This document shows, piece after piece, positions 27,369 to 35,099 of a DNA stretch of 40,703 bases. The DNA is from Chitinophaga pinensis. Its GTDB lineage: Bacteria; Bacteroidota; Bacteroidia; Flavobacteriales_D; Crocinitomicaceae. A model generated the notes under the pieces. The model was not told the origin of the DNA. It saw nothing but the letters and a program-made list of their open reading frames with translations, and made no database searches. Position 1 is the first letter of the stretch. Each line of letters opens with the position of its first letter. The translations under genes and the position numbers were made by a program. Location of the stretch: the NCBI GenBank assembly GCA_945863605.1, contig CAMAZP010000029.1, positions 1-40,703 of the forward strand. Reading direction: 5' to 3'.

Positions 27369-27414
27369 TTGTCTTATTTTTAATAGTTTTGAATAGAAAT
27401 TTAAAGTTAAGCAC

Positions 27415-28659
27415 TTGCGACCTAGTTTAAACCAAAATAACAAGAAGAAAATAATAAACGACCCAGTTTATGGTTTTATTTCGATTCCCGACGAATTTAT
27501 TTTTGATGTCATCGAACATCCTTACATGCAACGTCTTCGTAGAATTATGCAATTGGGACTTAGTCATTTGGTTTATCCAGGTGCAATTCACACGCGTTTT
27601 CACCATGTTTTAGGTGCAATGCATTTGATGACGCAAGCAGTTGCAACGATTCGACGCAAAGGTCATGAAATCACACTTGAAGAAGAACGAGCGGTTAATT
27701 TAGCGATTTTATTGCACGATATTGGTCACGGACCTTTCAGTCATGCGTTGGAATACGATATTGTTTGTGGAGTTAGCCATGAAAAGATTTCTGGTTATTT
27801 CATTGAGCGTATCAGTAAAGAATTCGGCGAAGATTTAAGTCGTGCGCTTTTGATTTTTAACAATACGTATTCTAAACCGTTTCTACATCAATTGGTTTCC
27901 AGTCAATTAGATATGGATCGCTTGGATTATTTGAATCGCGATAGCTTTTATTCAGGTGTAAGCGAAGGCATAATTGGTTCCGATCGTTTGATTGAAATGA
28001 TTAATGTCCACGAAGGAAATTTGGTTTTGGAAGAAAAAGGAATCTATTCCATCGAAAAATTTATCGTTGCTCGACGTTTGATGTATTGGCAAGTTTATCT
28101 TCACAAAACAGTTGTTGTTGCTGAAAACATGTTAATTCATGCCTTGAGAAGAGCAAAACAATTAACTAAAAGTGGTCATTCAGTTTTCGCAAGTTCAGCT
28201 TTAAAATACTTCTTAGAAAATGATGTAACGCAAGAAGATTTTGAAGAAAACCCAAAAGTTTTAGATTGCTTTGCGCAATTAGACGATTACGATATTTTAG
28301 GCGCAATCAAAGAATGGCAAAATGATTCGGATAAGATTTTAGCGCATTTATCTAAAGCAATTGTCAACCGAAATTTATTCAAAATAGAAATTTCAAAAGA
28401 GCCATTTACGCAAGCTAGAATCGATTTCGAGAAAGAATTTGCTCGCTCACTTTATGATTTAGAAGGCAATGAAGTCGATTATTTTGTCTATTCAGATGTG
28501 TTGACCAACAAAGCTTACAATCAAGACAAGCAAAATATCAATATGCTGATGAAAAACGGCGACATCATTGACTTGACAAAAGCATCTGATAATTTGAATA
28601 TTTCCGCTTTAGCTCAGCCTGTTGAGAAATATTTCTTGTGTTTTCCGATTAAGCGGTAG
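27415..28659 (+). CDS. HD-domain phosphohydrolase (dNTPase/SAMHD1-like family)
   Basis: A 414-residue HD-superfamily protein. Metal-site motifs are RFHHVLG with His64, LLHDIGHGPFSH with His101-Asp102, and the downstream DMDRLDYLNRDS aspartate. The N-terminal INDPVYGFISIP and PYMQRLRRIMQLGL segments are typical of dGTP-triphosphohydrolase-like proteins that act on nucleotides, but the substrate is not fixed by sequence. No ATG is available in the conserved N-terminal region; the chosen start is TTG at 27415 (MRPSLNQNNKKK), and the family N-terminus begins about nine codons later. It lies 46 bp from and divergent to porX. The gap after the gene contains gene remnants. Confidence 0.88.
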   Translation: MRPSLNQNNKKKIINDPVYGFISIPDEFIFDVIEHPYMQRLRRIMQLGLSHLVYPGAIHTRFHHVLGAMHLMTQAVATIRRKGHEITLEEERAVNLAILLHDIGHGPFSHALEYDIVCGVSHEKISGYFIERISKEFGEDLSRALLIFNNTYSKPFLHQLVSSQLDMDRLDYLNRDSFYSGVSEGIIGSDRLIEMINVHEGNLVLEEKGIYSIEKFIVARRLMYWQVYLHKTVVVAENMLIHALRRAKQLTKSGHSVFASSALKYFLENDVTQEDFEENPKVLDCFAQLDDYDILGAIKEWQNDSDKILAHLSKAIVNRNLFKIEISKEPFTQARIDFEKEFARSLYDLEGNEVDYFVYSDVLTNKAYNQDKQNINMLMKNGDIIDLTKASDNLNISALAQPVEKYFLCFPIKR

Positions 28660-28688
28660 GGATTTTTTAGTTAAGATATTTGTTCCGT

Positions 28689-28775
28689 TTAATTTTTAAC
28701 TTTACTTTTTAAAAAGTTAGCATATTCTTTAAGGAATTCATTTTGTTCCCGTAACTCCTACATTTCATATTCAAT
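28689..28775 (-). pseudogene. Fragment of an HTH gene (C-terminal coiled coil), related to the intact gene at 29799-30098
   Basis: Read on the minus strand it encodes IEYEM*ELREQNEFLKEYANFLKSKVKN and a stop. This aligns without gaps to IESELQEVREQNEFLKEYANFLKGKQKDE, the C-terminus of the intact HTH protein. An internal TAG replaces the Gln codon. Only the last ~28 codons survive; the DNA-binding half is gone. It directly abuts a second coding remnant at 28771-28908, as if a deletion joined two genes. Confidence 0.8.
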
Positions 28776-28908
28776 TGATTACCCCTTTTGTGTAGGTAAT
28801 TCTCAATCGTTTCAACAATTTATTCATTTTCCATACTGACATCTCAAACCCATTTAATTCCATGAATTTTATATATTCTGTTTCGAATACATATTTTGGG
28901 TATTTTGA
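28771..28908 (-). pseudogene. Unidentified coding remnant
   Basis: A 45-codon stretch between stops on the minus strand reads SKYPKYVFETEYIKFMELNG, then FEMSVWKMNKLLKRLRITYTKGVIN, then stop. The amphipathic, Trp/Lys-rich composition looks like real protein sequence rather than random AT-rich DNA, but no start or upstream domain remains and I recognise no family. It overlaps the 5' end of the HTH fragment by five bases. Together these two remnants fill most of the 28660-28962 gap. Confidence 0.4.
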
Positions 28909-28926
28909 TTAATAGTAGGAAAGAGT

Positions 28927-28955
28927 TTTGTTTTTATTTTAAATTGCTACCTTTG
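28927..28955 (+). promoter_or_regulatory. Promoter for the mntA-like gene
   Basis: TTTG (28927-28930), 17 bases, then TACCTTTG (28948-28955). The element ends 7 bases before the ATG at 28963, so a nearly leaderless transcript is predicted. Confidence 0.5.
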
Positions 28956-28962
28956 GTTTAGG

Positions 28963-29262
28963 ATGTTGACACAACAAAATATTTTGAATTTTTTAAGCGA
29001 AAATAAATTGTTTTTGCGTGAGCAATTTCATATTGAAAAAATTGGCATTTTTGGTTCCTTCGCTCGTAATGAACAGAATCCTGATAGTGATATTGATATC
29101 TTAATAGAAATTGAAAATAATGTTTCAAATGTTTACGATTTGAAATGGAATTTACGTGAGTTTCTAAAAAGTCAGTTTCAACGTGATGTAGATATTTGTA
29201 ATTCTAAACACATCAAACCATACGCCAAAGATTATATTCTTAAAGATGCCATTTATGTCTGA
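28963..29262 (+). CDS. mntA: MntA-type nucleotidyltransferase antitoxin
   Basis: A 99-residue minimal nucleotidyltransferase. The catalytic motif is GSFARN...DSDIDIL with Gly31-Ser32 and metal-binding Asp43 and Asp45; a third acidic residue lies in the FQRDVDIC strand. In MntA/HepT toxin-antitoxin pairs the MntA antitoxin AMPylates a tyrosine of the HEPN ribonuclease HepT and so disables it. The next frame begins within this gene, ATG at 29255, with an 8-base overlap as in intact pairs, but that partner is truncated. This antitoxin may therefore be an orphan. A consensus promoter sits directly upstream. Confidence 0.9.
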   Translation: MLTQQNILNFLSENKLFLREQFHIEKIGIFGSFARNEQNPDSDIDILIEIENNVSNVYDLKWNLREFLKSQFQRDVDICNSKHIKPYAKDYILKDAIYV

Positions 29263-29356
29263 AAATAATAAACTTGCATTATTGGCTATGCAAGAGTCTA
29301 TTGATAAAATTCTACGATTCACCTCTGATTTAACCAATACGATTATAGAGTATTAG
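29255..29356 (+). pseudogene. hepT: Truncated HepT (HEPN/DUF86 toxin) remnant
   Basis: The frame overlapping the mntA stop encodes 33 residues, MSENNKLALLAMQESIDKIL and then RFTSDLTNTIIEY, before TAG. The first ~25 residues look like helix 1 of HepT-family HEPN proteins, which are normally about 110-140 residues. The catalytic RX4-6H motif and the AMPylated tyrosine region would lie downstream and are absent in all three plus frames up to the dispersed repeat that begins about 75 bases later. The toxin is thus presumably dead. Family assignment rests on the first helix and on position. Confidence 0.6.
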
Positions 29357-29431
29357 TAATCGTACCCGCAAAGTACTCGAATATTAAAAATCAATAATTT
29401 ATTCGAAGTGAGAGCTATTTGGTGAATATTA

Positions 29432-29662
29432 GCGAACAATCTTCGGCCTTGAATTTCTTGGTTTTAGCTACTAAACTGAAACTGTTAATTTTTAAAATTT
29501 CTGTTCCGTCAGCTGACGGATTAAAAAATTTCAGTTTCAGAAAGGAGTTAAAATTGTTCGCTACGAGTTGTAAATATATGAATAACAATAATTTGCGAAC
29601 AAAAATAAATTCAGAGCCTTGATTTTTTGATTCTTTTTCATCAAGGAAAAAGAATGGCAAAA
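29432..29662 (+). repeat. Dispersed intergenic repeat, copy B
   Basis: About 231 bp aligning to copy A (25535-25754). The inverted arms CTGAAACTG (29476-29484) and CAGTTTCAG (29532-29540) are conserved, and the loop here contains a perfect 16-bp palindrome TCCGTCAGCTGACGGA. The right-end hairpin is ATTCTTTTTC/GAAAAAGAAT with the same ATCAAG loop (29630-29655). Small ORFs on both strands across this copy are explained by the repeat. The rest of the 29357-29798 gap (75 bp before it and 136 bp after it) holds nothing I can support. Confidence 0.85.
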
Positions 29663-29798
29663 TGAAAATATTAGCTCAATTTGGAGTTTTCACTCGAATT
29701 ATGATTTTAATTATTGGTAGAATGGAAGAGCTCACTCCTATTTATCTTTATGAAAAGCCTCAGTTTATTGATTTTTAAAAGGATTTTTATATCAATCT

Positions 29799-30098
29799 TT
29801 ATTCGTCTTTCTGTTTACCTTTTAAAAAGTTAGCATATTCTTTAAGAAATTCATTTTGCTCTCGAACTTCTTGTAATTCCGATTCAATAGCTTTGTAGGT
29901 TTTACTCAAAGGTTTAAAAAAATCAAATTCCAAAACATCAGATATTTTAGTTAGCAAACCTGTATCAATCGTTTTTCTTGTGAATATGGAATAAACGTTC
30001 TCGCGTGATTTATTGATGCGTTTTGCAAATTCAGTTACTGTTATGCCTTTCGTTTCAAGAACCAATTTCACTTGCTGCCCAATATGAATTTCTTCCAT
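29799..30098 (-). CDS. XRE/Cro-like helix-turn-helix regulator with C-terminal coiled coil
   Basis: 99 residues. An HTH domain spans about residues 5-65, with the recognition region VTEFAKRINKSRENVYSIF. A charged coiled coil follows at about 70-95 (SELQEVREQNEFLKEYANFL). Such proteins bind operator DNA as dimers and often repress their own promoter. The gene reads divergently from the T9SS/collagen-like operon, and two AACGTT-centred sites lie in the shared 119-bp gap, one touching the -33 element of that operon. Control of the operon is therefore a reasonable but unproven inference. A decayed relative of its 3' end lies at 28689-28775. Confidence 0.85.
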   Translation of the reverse strand: MEEIHIGQQVKLVLETKGITVTEFAKRINKSRENVYSIFTRKTIDTGLLTKISDVLEFDFFKPLSKTYKAIESELQEVREQNEFLKEYANFLKGKQKDE

Positions 30099-30137
30099 TT
30101 GGTAAAATTCTTAAAAGCTATGTATATTAAGTTAATA

Positions 30138-30196
30138 AAAACGTTTTAATAATTACACATTAACGTTTGAATTATTTAACACTTTAAGTATATTTG
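30138..30196 (+). promoter_or_regulatory. Promoter and candidate paired operator of the surface-protein operon
   Basis: TTTG (30166-30169), 19 bases, then TATATTTG (30189-30196): an ideal Bacteroidota promoter, 21 bases before the ATG at 30218. Upstream is the palindrome AAAACGTTTT (30138-30147), and a second AACGTT is centred 22 bases further on, abutting the -33 element. Two identical cores spaced by about two helical turns next to a divergent HTH gene suggest an operator. Confidence 0.55.
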
Positions 30197-30217
30197 TAAC
30201 CTAAATTTTTACATAAA

Positions 30218-30739
30218 ATGCTCAAAGTCAAGTTGTATTTAACTTTTACGCTCCTAACACTTTCTCTTTCCGCTCAGTCTTTTGACCGAAAAGTATTCGC
30301 TAGCGCAGGGCGTGATGCCAATAATGGTTTAACAGGTTTGTCGCAAAGATTCATGACCTACACAATTGGGGAACCTATTATTTATCGGGGATCGAATTCA
30401 ATTTATTCAATTAACAATGGATTCATTCAACCTATTGGAATCACTTCCACTGTTCAACCACGTTTCTATCAATCGGTTTTAGCAAACGGAGATATTGCTG
30501 TCTTCCCTAATCCTTTTGGGACCTATATTACATTAAACACTTCTGAACAGCAAGAAGAAGCAATACGCGTGCAACTTATAGATATTAATGGAAAACTCAT
30601 TCTTCAAGAAGAAATTCTTCCTAATCAGCATCGATTAGAAATTCCATCACATTGCGCTCCAGGTACTTACTTATTGAATTGCTACACCTTATCGGGACAG
30701 TTCATCCAACAAACGCGCTTAATTAAAATGGACATTTAA
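30218..30739 (+). CDS. Small T9SS cargo protein
   Basis: 173 residues. Signal peptide 1-19 (LSLSA|Q). A short N-terminal domain has the segments MTYTIGEPIIY and INNGFIQP seen in many small Bacteroidota secreted proteins. Residues ~95-173 form a type A T9SS sorting domain (VFPNPFGTYI, VQLIDINGKL, APGTYLLNCY, RLIKMDI). It should be exported through the outer membrane by T9SS, with the tail removed or used for anchoring. It is the first gene of the plus-strand run and lies 41 bp before the collagen-like gene. The specific function is unknown. Confidence 0.85.
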   Translation: MLKVKLYLTFTLLTLSLSAQSFDRKVFASAGRDANNGLTGLSQRFMTYTIGEPIIYRGSNSIYSINNGFIQPIGITSTVQPRFYQSVLANGDIAVFPNPFGTYITLNTSEQQEEAIRVQLIDINGKLILQEEILPNQHRLEIPSHCAPGTYLLNCYTLSGQFIQQTRLIKMDI

Positions 30740-30780
30740 TCCGTTATCTAAATAAAAATAAAATCAAAACCCAAAATCAC

Positions 30781-33700
30781 ATGAAATTTCTATTCATTTT
30801 TCTCAGCCTTTTTGTATCCACCTTGCTTTTCTCACAAGCACCAGAAGGCATCAACTATCAAGCAGTAATGCGCAACAGCAGTGGTAATTTAGTAACTAAT
30901 TCAACAGTGGCTATTCGTGTGCAAATCCGACAAGGAAGCGCGACAGGAACAGCGGTTTACCAAGAACGTCAAAGCATTATTAGTTCCAGTCAAGGGTTAA
31001 TCAACATGGTTATCGGAGCAGGAACACCACAAGTTGGAACCTTCAACAACATCAACTGGGCAGTAGGGCCATTTTTTGTAAATCTTGCTGTTGACTTTTC
31101 AAACGGTGTAAATTACCAAGATTTTGGAACACAACAATTGATGAGCGTTCCTTATGCATTATATGCTAAAAAATCGGGCGCACAATTGAACCAATGGGGC
31201 TATGGTAATACAGTTCCCGTAAACTCGTTAGGTGTTTTGGGTGATTTTTATTTGGATGTAGTTACCGGAAATGTGTATTACAAAAACAGCGCAACAACTT
31301 GGGTTTTAACAGGAAACATTAAAGGGCCGGTTGGTCCATCTGGAGCGATAGGAGCAACAGGTCCGCAAGGAGCACAAGGAGCTCAAGGAATTCAAGGTGC
31401 GCCAGGAGCGCAAGGAACTCAAGGAGTTACAGGTGTAAATGGAAGCAATGGACAAAATACCTTAGTTAAAACCACCACCGAAACTGCAGGTGCAAATTGC
31501 ACAACAGGAGGAATAAAAATCGAATATGGTTTGGATGCCAACAGCAACGGAACATTGGACGCAAACGAAATCAATGCTTCCTTAACGAAATACGTTTGTA
31601 ATGGAGCAGTGGGAGCAACAGGACAACAAGGTCCACAAGGAATTCAAGGTTTAACAGGTGCTCAGGGAATACAAGGTGTTGCTGGAACGAACGGAACAAA
31701 CGGAGCTGATGGTAAAAACACCTTAGCGAAAACCACAACCGAAGCGGCTGGAACAAATTGTACAACTGGTGGCGTAAAAATCGAATATGGTTTAGATGCC
31801 AACAACAACGGAACATTGGATGTAAGCGAAATCAACGCTACATTAACGAGATATGTGTGTAATGGAGCAGTTGGAGCTACCGGAGCACAAGGAATACAAG
31901 GTTTAACTGGTGCTCAGGGAATCCAAGGCGTTGCAGGAGCAACTGGAGCAACTGGACTACAAGGACCAATTGGTTTAACAGGACCTACTGGTGCACAAGG
32001 AATTCAAGGAATTCAAGGAGCGACTGGAGCAGCTGGAACAAATGGTACTAACGGAACAAACGGTGCTGATGGAAAGAACACTTTAGCTAAAACCACCACC
32101 GAAGCCGCAGGTGCAAATTGTACAACTGGCGGAGTGAAAATCGAATATGGTTTAGATGCCAACAACAACGGAACATTAGATATAAGTGAAGTAAATGCTA
32201 CATTGACAAAGTATGTGTGCAACGGAGCCGTTGGTGCCACTGGTGCACAAGGAATTCAAGGTTTAACAGGTGCTCAGGGAATACAAGGAGTTGTAGGTTC
32301 AACTGGTGCGGCTGGTAAAAATACGCTTGCCAAAACCACAACCGAAGCAGCTGGAGCAAATTGTACAACTGGCGGCGTAAAAATTGAATACGGTTTAGAT
32401 GCCAACAGCAACGGAACATTAGACATCAGTGAAATAAATGCTGCTTTAACGAAATATGTTTGTAACGGAGCGTTAGGTGCAACTGGTGCACAAGGAGCTC
32501 AGGGAATTCAAGGCGTTGCTGGAACAAATGGTGCTCAAGGAATCCAAGGTGTTGCAGGTGCAGCAGGAACGAACGGAACTGACGGAAAAAACACCTTAGC
32601 GAAAACCACAACCGAAGCGGCTGGAGCAAATTGTACAACTGGCGGAGTGAAAATCGAATACGGACTTGATGCGAATAACAACGGAACATTAGACCTAAGT
32701 GAAATCAATGCTTCTTTAACAAAATACGTGTGTAACGGAGCAGTTGGGGCTACTGGTGCAACTGGTGCTCAAGGACCACAAGGAATTCAAGGAGTTGCTG
32801 GACCTACGGGAGCAACAGGGGCTCAAGGACCTATTGGATTAACTGGACCTGCAGGTGCCACTGGAACTCAAGGTGCACAAGGCCCAGCTGGAACAAATGG
32901 TACTAACGGAACAAACGGTGCTGATGGACAAAACACCTTAGTAAAAACTACAACAGAGGCAGCAGGAGCAAATTGCACAACTGGTGGAGTTAAAATCGAA
33001 TACGGTTTAGATGCCAACAACAACGGAACATTAGATGTAAGTGAAGTAAATGCTTCTTTGACCAAATACGTTTGTAATGGAGCCGTGGGTGCAACGGGAG
33101 CACAAGGACCAATTGGTCTTACTGGACCTACTGGTGCAACAGGCGCGCAAGGTATTCAAGGTATTGCTGGACCTACGGGAGCAACAGGGGCTCAAGGACC
33201 TATTGGATTAACTGGACCTGCAGGTGCTACTGGAGCTCAAGGTGCACAAGGCCCAACTGGAACAAATGGTACTAACGGAACAAACGGTGCTGACGGTAAA
33301 AATACTTTGGTAAAGACAACCACTGAAGCAGCCGGAGCAAATTGTATAACAGGAGGAATAAAAATCGAATATGGACTTGATGCGAATAGCAATGGAGTTT
33401 TAGATGTAAGTGAAATCAATGCATCTTTGACAAAATACATTTGTAATGGTGCGGTTGGTGCCACGGGAGCACAAGGTATTCAGGGAATCCAAGGAGTTGC
33501 AGGAACCCAGGGTGCCGCAGGCGCCAATGGTACAAATGGGTTGAATGCACTAATCAAAACTACCACAGAACCTGCAGGCGCAAATTGCACCAACGGTGGA
33601 ACTAAAATTGAAACCGGTTTGGATGCAAATGGAAATGGAGTTTTGGATGTAGGGGAGGTGAATGCGAGTCAGACGCAGTATGTATGTAATGGGTTGAGTG

Positions 33701-34494
33701 GAACGAATACGGGAAATAATGGGAGTTATTCAGGAAGTTCGATCATTTCCAATGACACAATTTCTCCCTTGATGAAATATATTGGAAATGGACAAGAGGG
33801 GGCATTTGATTGCAGTTCATTTTCTGGAGTTCTAAGTGGAGAACATTTTTATACTAATTTCAAAGTACCCGCTAACTGCACACTTCAAATAGGTAAAGCT
33901 CAAACAACGATTATTCACGTTCGAGATACTTGCTTCATTAATGGTGTCATTGATGGTAATGGAGGCCTTGTTTCCGCGTATAGTGAGACAAGAGATTGGA
34001 TTGGTGCTGCTGGTGGGTGCTCCATAATATGCACTTGCGGGGGTCAAACCTGTGGATATGGTGATTTTAGTTGGACTTATTCACCAGAACCACTTAATCA
34101 ATTGCTTGGTTATGGTCATACAAAAACTGTTAGTAAATGGAGTGGCGATAATATGACTTTAAATAATATTCGTGTAGCTTCTTTCCTTGGTTTAAAAATT
34201 AATGGTTATTCATCACTTTTCTCTGTTTGTGGACCATTTAGTTCAACCCAAACGGCTCAAGGAGGCTCAGGATTAATTATTATTTGCAAAAACTTAGTTT
34301 TCAATGGTCAAATTAATTTAAATGGTTCTTCTGGAGGAGGAAATGGCGCAGGTGGTGCAGGTGGAGGGTCTTTAATTATTTCCACAGATAACAGTATCCA
34401 AAACTTAGGAGTGGTATCTAATCTTGGTGGAACTGCTGGATGCGGTGGCACAGGTTCAGGAGGGAAAGGAGTTTTTTATTTCATCAATTTTTAA
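30781..34494 (+). CDS. Collagen-like / DUF7151-like repeat surface protein
   Basis: 1237 residues. Signal peptide 1-18 (LLFS|Q). The N-terminal ~120 residues resemble Bacteroidota tail-fibre-like proteins (PEGINYQAVMRNSSGNLV, MSVPYALYAK). Residues ~180-925 alternate Gly-X-Y collagen-like tracts (GPQGAQGAQGIQG, GLTGPAGATG) with compact domains. There are eight copies of the domain, each of about 50 residues, starting N[TA]L[VAI]KTTTE and ending KYVCNGA or similar, with two cysteines and a D-x-N-x-N/D calcium-like loop (DANNNGTLD); the first is at ~226-275 and the last at ~921-970. The C-terminal ~250 residues are Cys- and Gly-rich and look like a beta-solenoid. No clear T9SS tail is present, so its export route is open. 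An adhesive fibre role is inferred. Confidence 0.88.
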   Translation: MKFLFIFLSLFVSTLLFSQAPEGINYQAVMRNSSGNLVTNSTVAIRVQIRQGSATGTAVYQERQSIISSSQGLINMVIGAGTPQVGTFNNINWAVGPFFVNLAVDFSNGVNYQDFGTQQLMSVPYALYAKKSGAQLNQWGYGNTVPVNSLGVLGDFYLDVVTGNVYYKNSATTWVLTGNIKGPVGPSGAIGATGPQGAQGAQGIQGAPGAQGTQGVTGVNGSNGQNTLVKTTTETAGANCTTGGIKIEYGLDANSNGTLDANEINASLTKYVCNGAVGATGQQGPQGIQGLTGAQGIQGVAGTNGTNGADGKNTLAKTTTEAAGTNCTTGGVKIEYGLDANNNGTLDVSEINATLTRYVCNGAVGATGAQGIQGLTGAQGIQGVAGATGATGLQGPIGLTGPTGAQGIQGIQGATGAAGTNGTNGTNGADGKNTLAKTTTEAAGANCTTGGVKIEYGLDANNNGTLDISEVNATLTKYVCNGAVGATGAQGIQGLTGAQGIQGVVGSTGAAGKNTLAKTTTEAAGANCTTGGVKIEYGLDANSNGTLDISEINAALTKYVCNGALGATGAQGAQGIQGVAGTNGAQGIQGVAGAAGTNGTDGKNTLAKTTTEAAGANCTTGGVKIEYGLDANNNGTLDLSEINASLTKYVCNGAVGATGATGAQGPQGIQGVAGPTGATGAQGPIGLTGPAGATGTQGAQGPAGTNGTNGTNGADGQNTLVKTTTEAAGANCTTGGVKIEYGLDANNNGTLDVSEVNASLTKYVCNGAVGATGAQGPIGLTGPTGATGAQGIQGIAGPTGATGAQGPIGLTGPAGATGAQGAQGPTGTNGTNGTNGADGKNTLVKTTTEAAGANCITGGIKIEYGLDANSNGVLDVSEINASLTKYICNGAVGATGAQGIQGIQGVAGTQGAAGANGTNGLNALIKTTTEPAGANCTNGGTKIETGLDANGNGVLDVGEVNASQTQYVCNGLSGTNTGNNGSYSGSSIISNDTISPLMKYIGNGQEGAFDCSSFSGVLSGEHFYTNFKVPANCTLQIGKAQTTIIHVRDTCFINGVIDGNGGLVSAYSETRDWIGAAGGCSIICTCGGQTCGYGDFSWTYSPEPLNQLLGYGHTKTVSKWSGDNMTLNNIRVASFLGLKINGYSSLFSVCGPFSSTQTAQGGSGLIIICKNLVFNGQINLNGSSGGGNGAGGAGGGSLIISTDNSIQNLGVVSNLGGTAGCGGTGSGGKGVFYFINF
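31456..33690 (+). repeat. In-frame DNA repeats in the collagen-like gene
   Basis: Eight ~150-bp coding repeats start near 31456, 31717, 32077, 32320, 32590, 32932, 33298 and 33541, separated by Gly-X-Y tracts of varying length. A 64-bp block is exactly duplicated at 32795-32858 and 33164-33227. The offset is 369 bp, a multiple of three, so recombination would add or delete 123 residues in frame. Confidence 0.85.
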
Positions 34495-34498
34495 CAAC

Positions 34499-35086
34499 AT
34501 GATAAGATACGCAAGAACTTATGGTTCAAGATTATTTCCTGAAAAAACAGAGAAGGCTTGGCAATTTCCAACTGGGCCCTCTGCTGACACATTTGGGGTT
34601 CCTGTTCCCGATGGCAACAAAACATTTGGATTAGAAGAATTTAATTTCAATAAAATATTAAGAGAATTAAAATTGGCATATGTGCCTTGTTTTGGAAATG
34701 CAAGATTTTACCCAAGACCAACCATTAAAGAGTTAAATCTGATTTATAAGATTGCAGGGAGAGATCACTTTCATTATGCAACCATGCACAACGTTACTCC
34801 AATTCTCGATAATGAAATTTGTGATGTTAGAAAAATATTAAAGCCTAATTTAAATGAAATATATTTCAATCGTGATGCCCATGATTTTTTTAAGAATGAT
34901 TTTGAAAACTTTCAAAATCAAATCCATTTTATGTTTAATCAAAATTCAATCGCAGCCAATCAAATCAATGCTTCATTTTTGGTCAATTTGAGATATGAAG
35001 AACTCACGATTTTCAAAGAGCCTGTAAACCTTGATGTTTACCCAGGTCGAGTTGGTCAATGGAAAGTCAATGTAATTAGGAAATAA
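34499..35086 (+). CDS. Hypothetical protein, 195 residues
   Basis: No family recognised. The frame is open back to 34424 inside the previous gene, but the ATG at 34499, 4 bp after that gene's stop, is the natural start (MIRYARTYGSRLFPEK). No signal peptide or membrane segment is seen, so it is probably cytoplasmic, unlike the secreted proteins on both sides. It is rich in aromatic, Asn and Asp residues, with segments FGNARFYPRPTIKEL and RDHFHYATMHNVTP. It lies 13 bp before a 64-codon ORF and then a DNA-glycosylase-like gene, and the three look like a small cassette within the operon. Confidence 0.75.
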   Translation: MIRYARTYGSRLFPEKTEKAWQFPTGPSADTFGVPVPDGNKTFGLEEFNFNKILRELKLAYVPCFGNARFYPRPTIKELNLIYKIAGRDHFHYATMHNVTPILDNEICDVRKILKPNLNEIYFNRDAHDFFKNDFENFQNQIHFMFNQNSIAANQINASFLVNLRYEELTIFKEPVNLDVYPGRVGQWKVNVIRK

Positions 35087-35099
35087 GAAACGGGAAACT

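Noticed and set aside
29662..29778. 38-codon plus-strand ORF after repeat copy B, considered as the lost C-terminus of HepT
   Set aside because: No RX4-6H motif, starts inside the repeat edge, and the sequence shows no resemblance to HEPN helices.
31571..33464. Minus-strand ORFs of 65-87 codons within the collagen-like gene
   Set aside because: Proline/valine-rich mirror readings of the Gly-X-Y and Ala/Thr codons; no independent support.
31456..33690. Regularly spaced repeats as a CRISPR array
   Set aside because: Units are ~150 bp, lie in one long reading frame, encode Gly-X-Y and DUF7151-like domains, and there are no cas genes.
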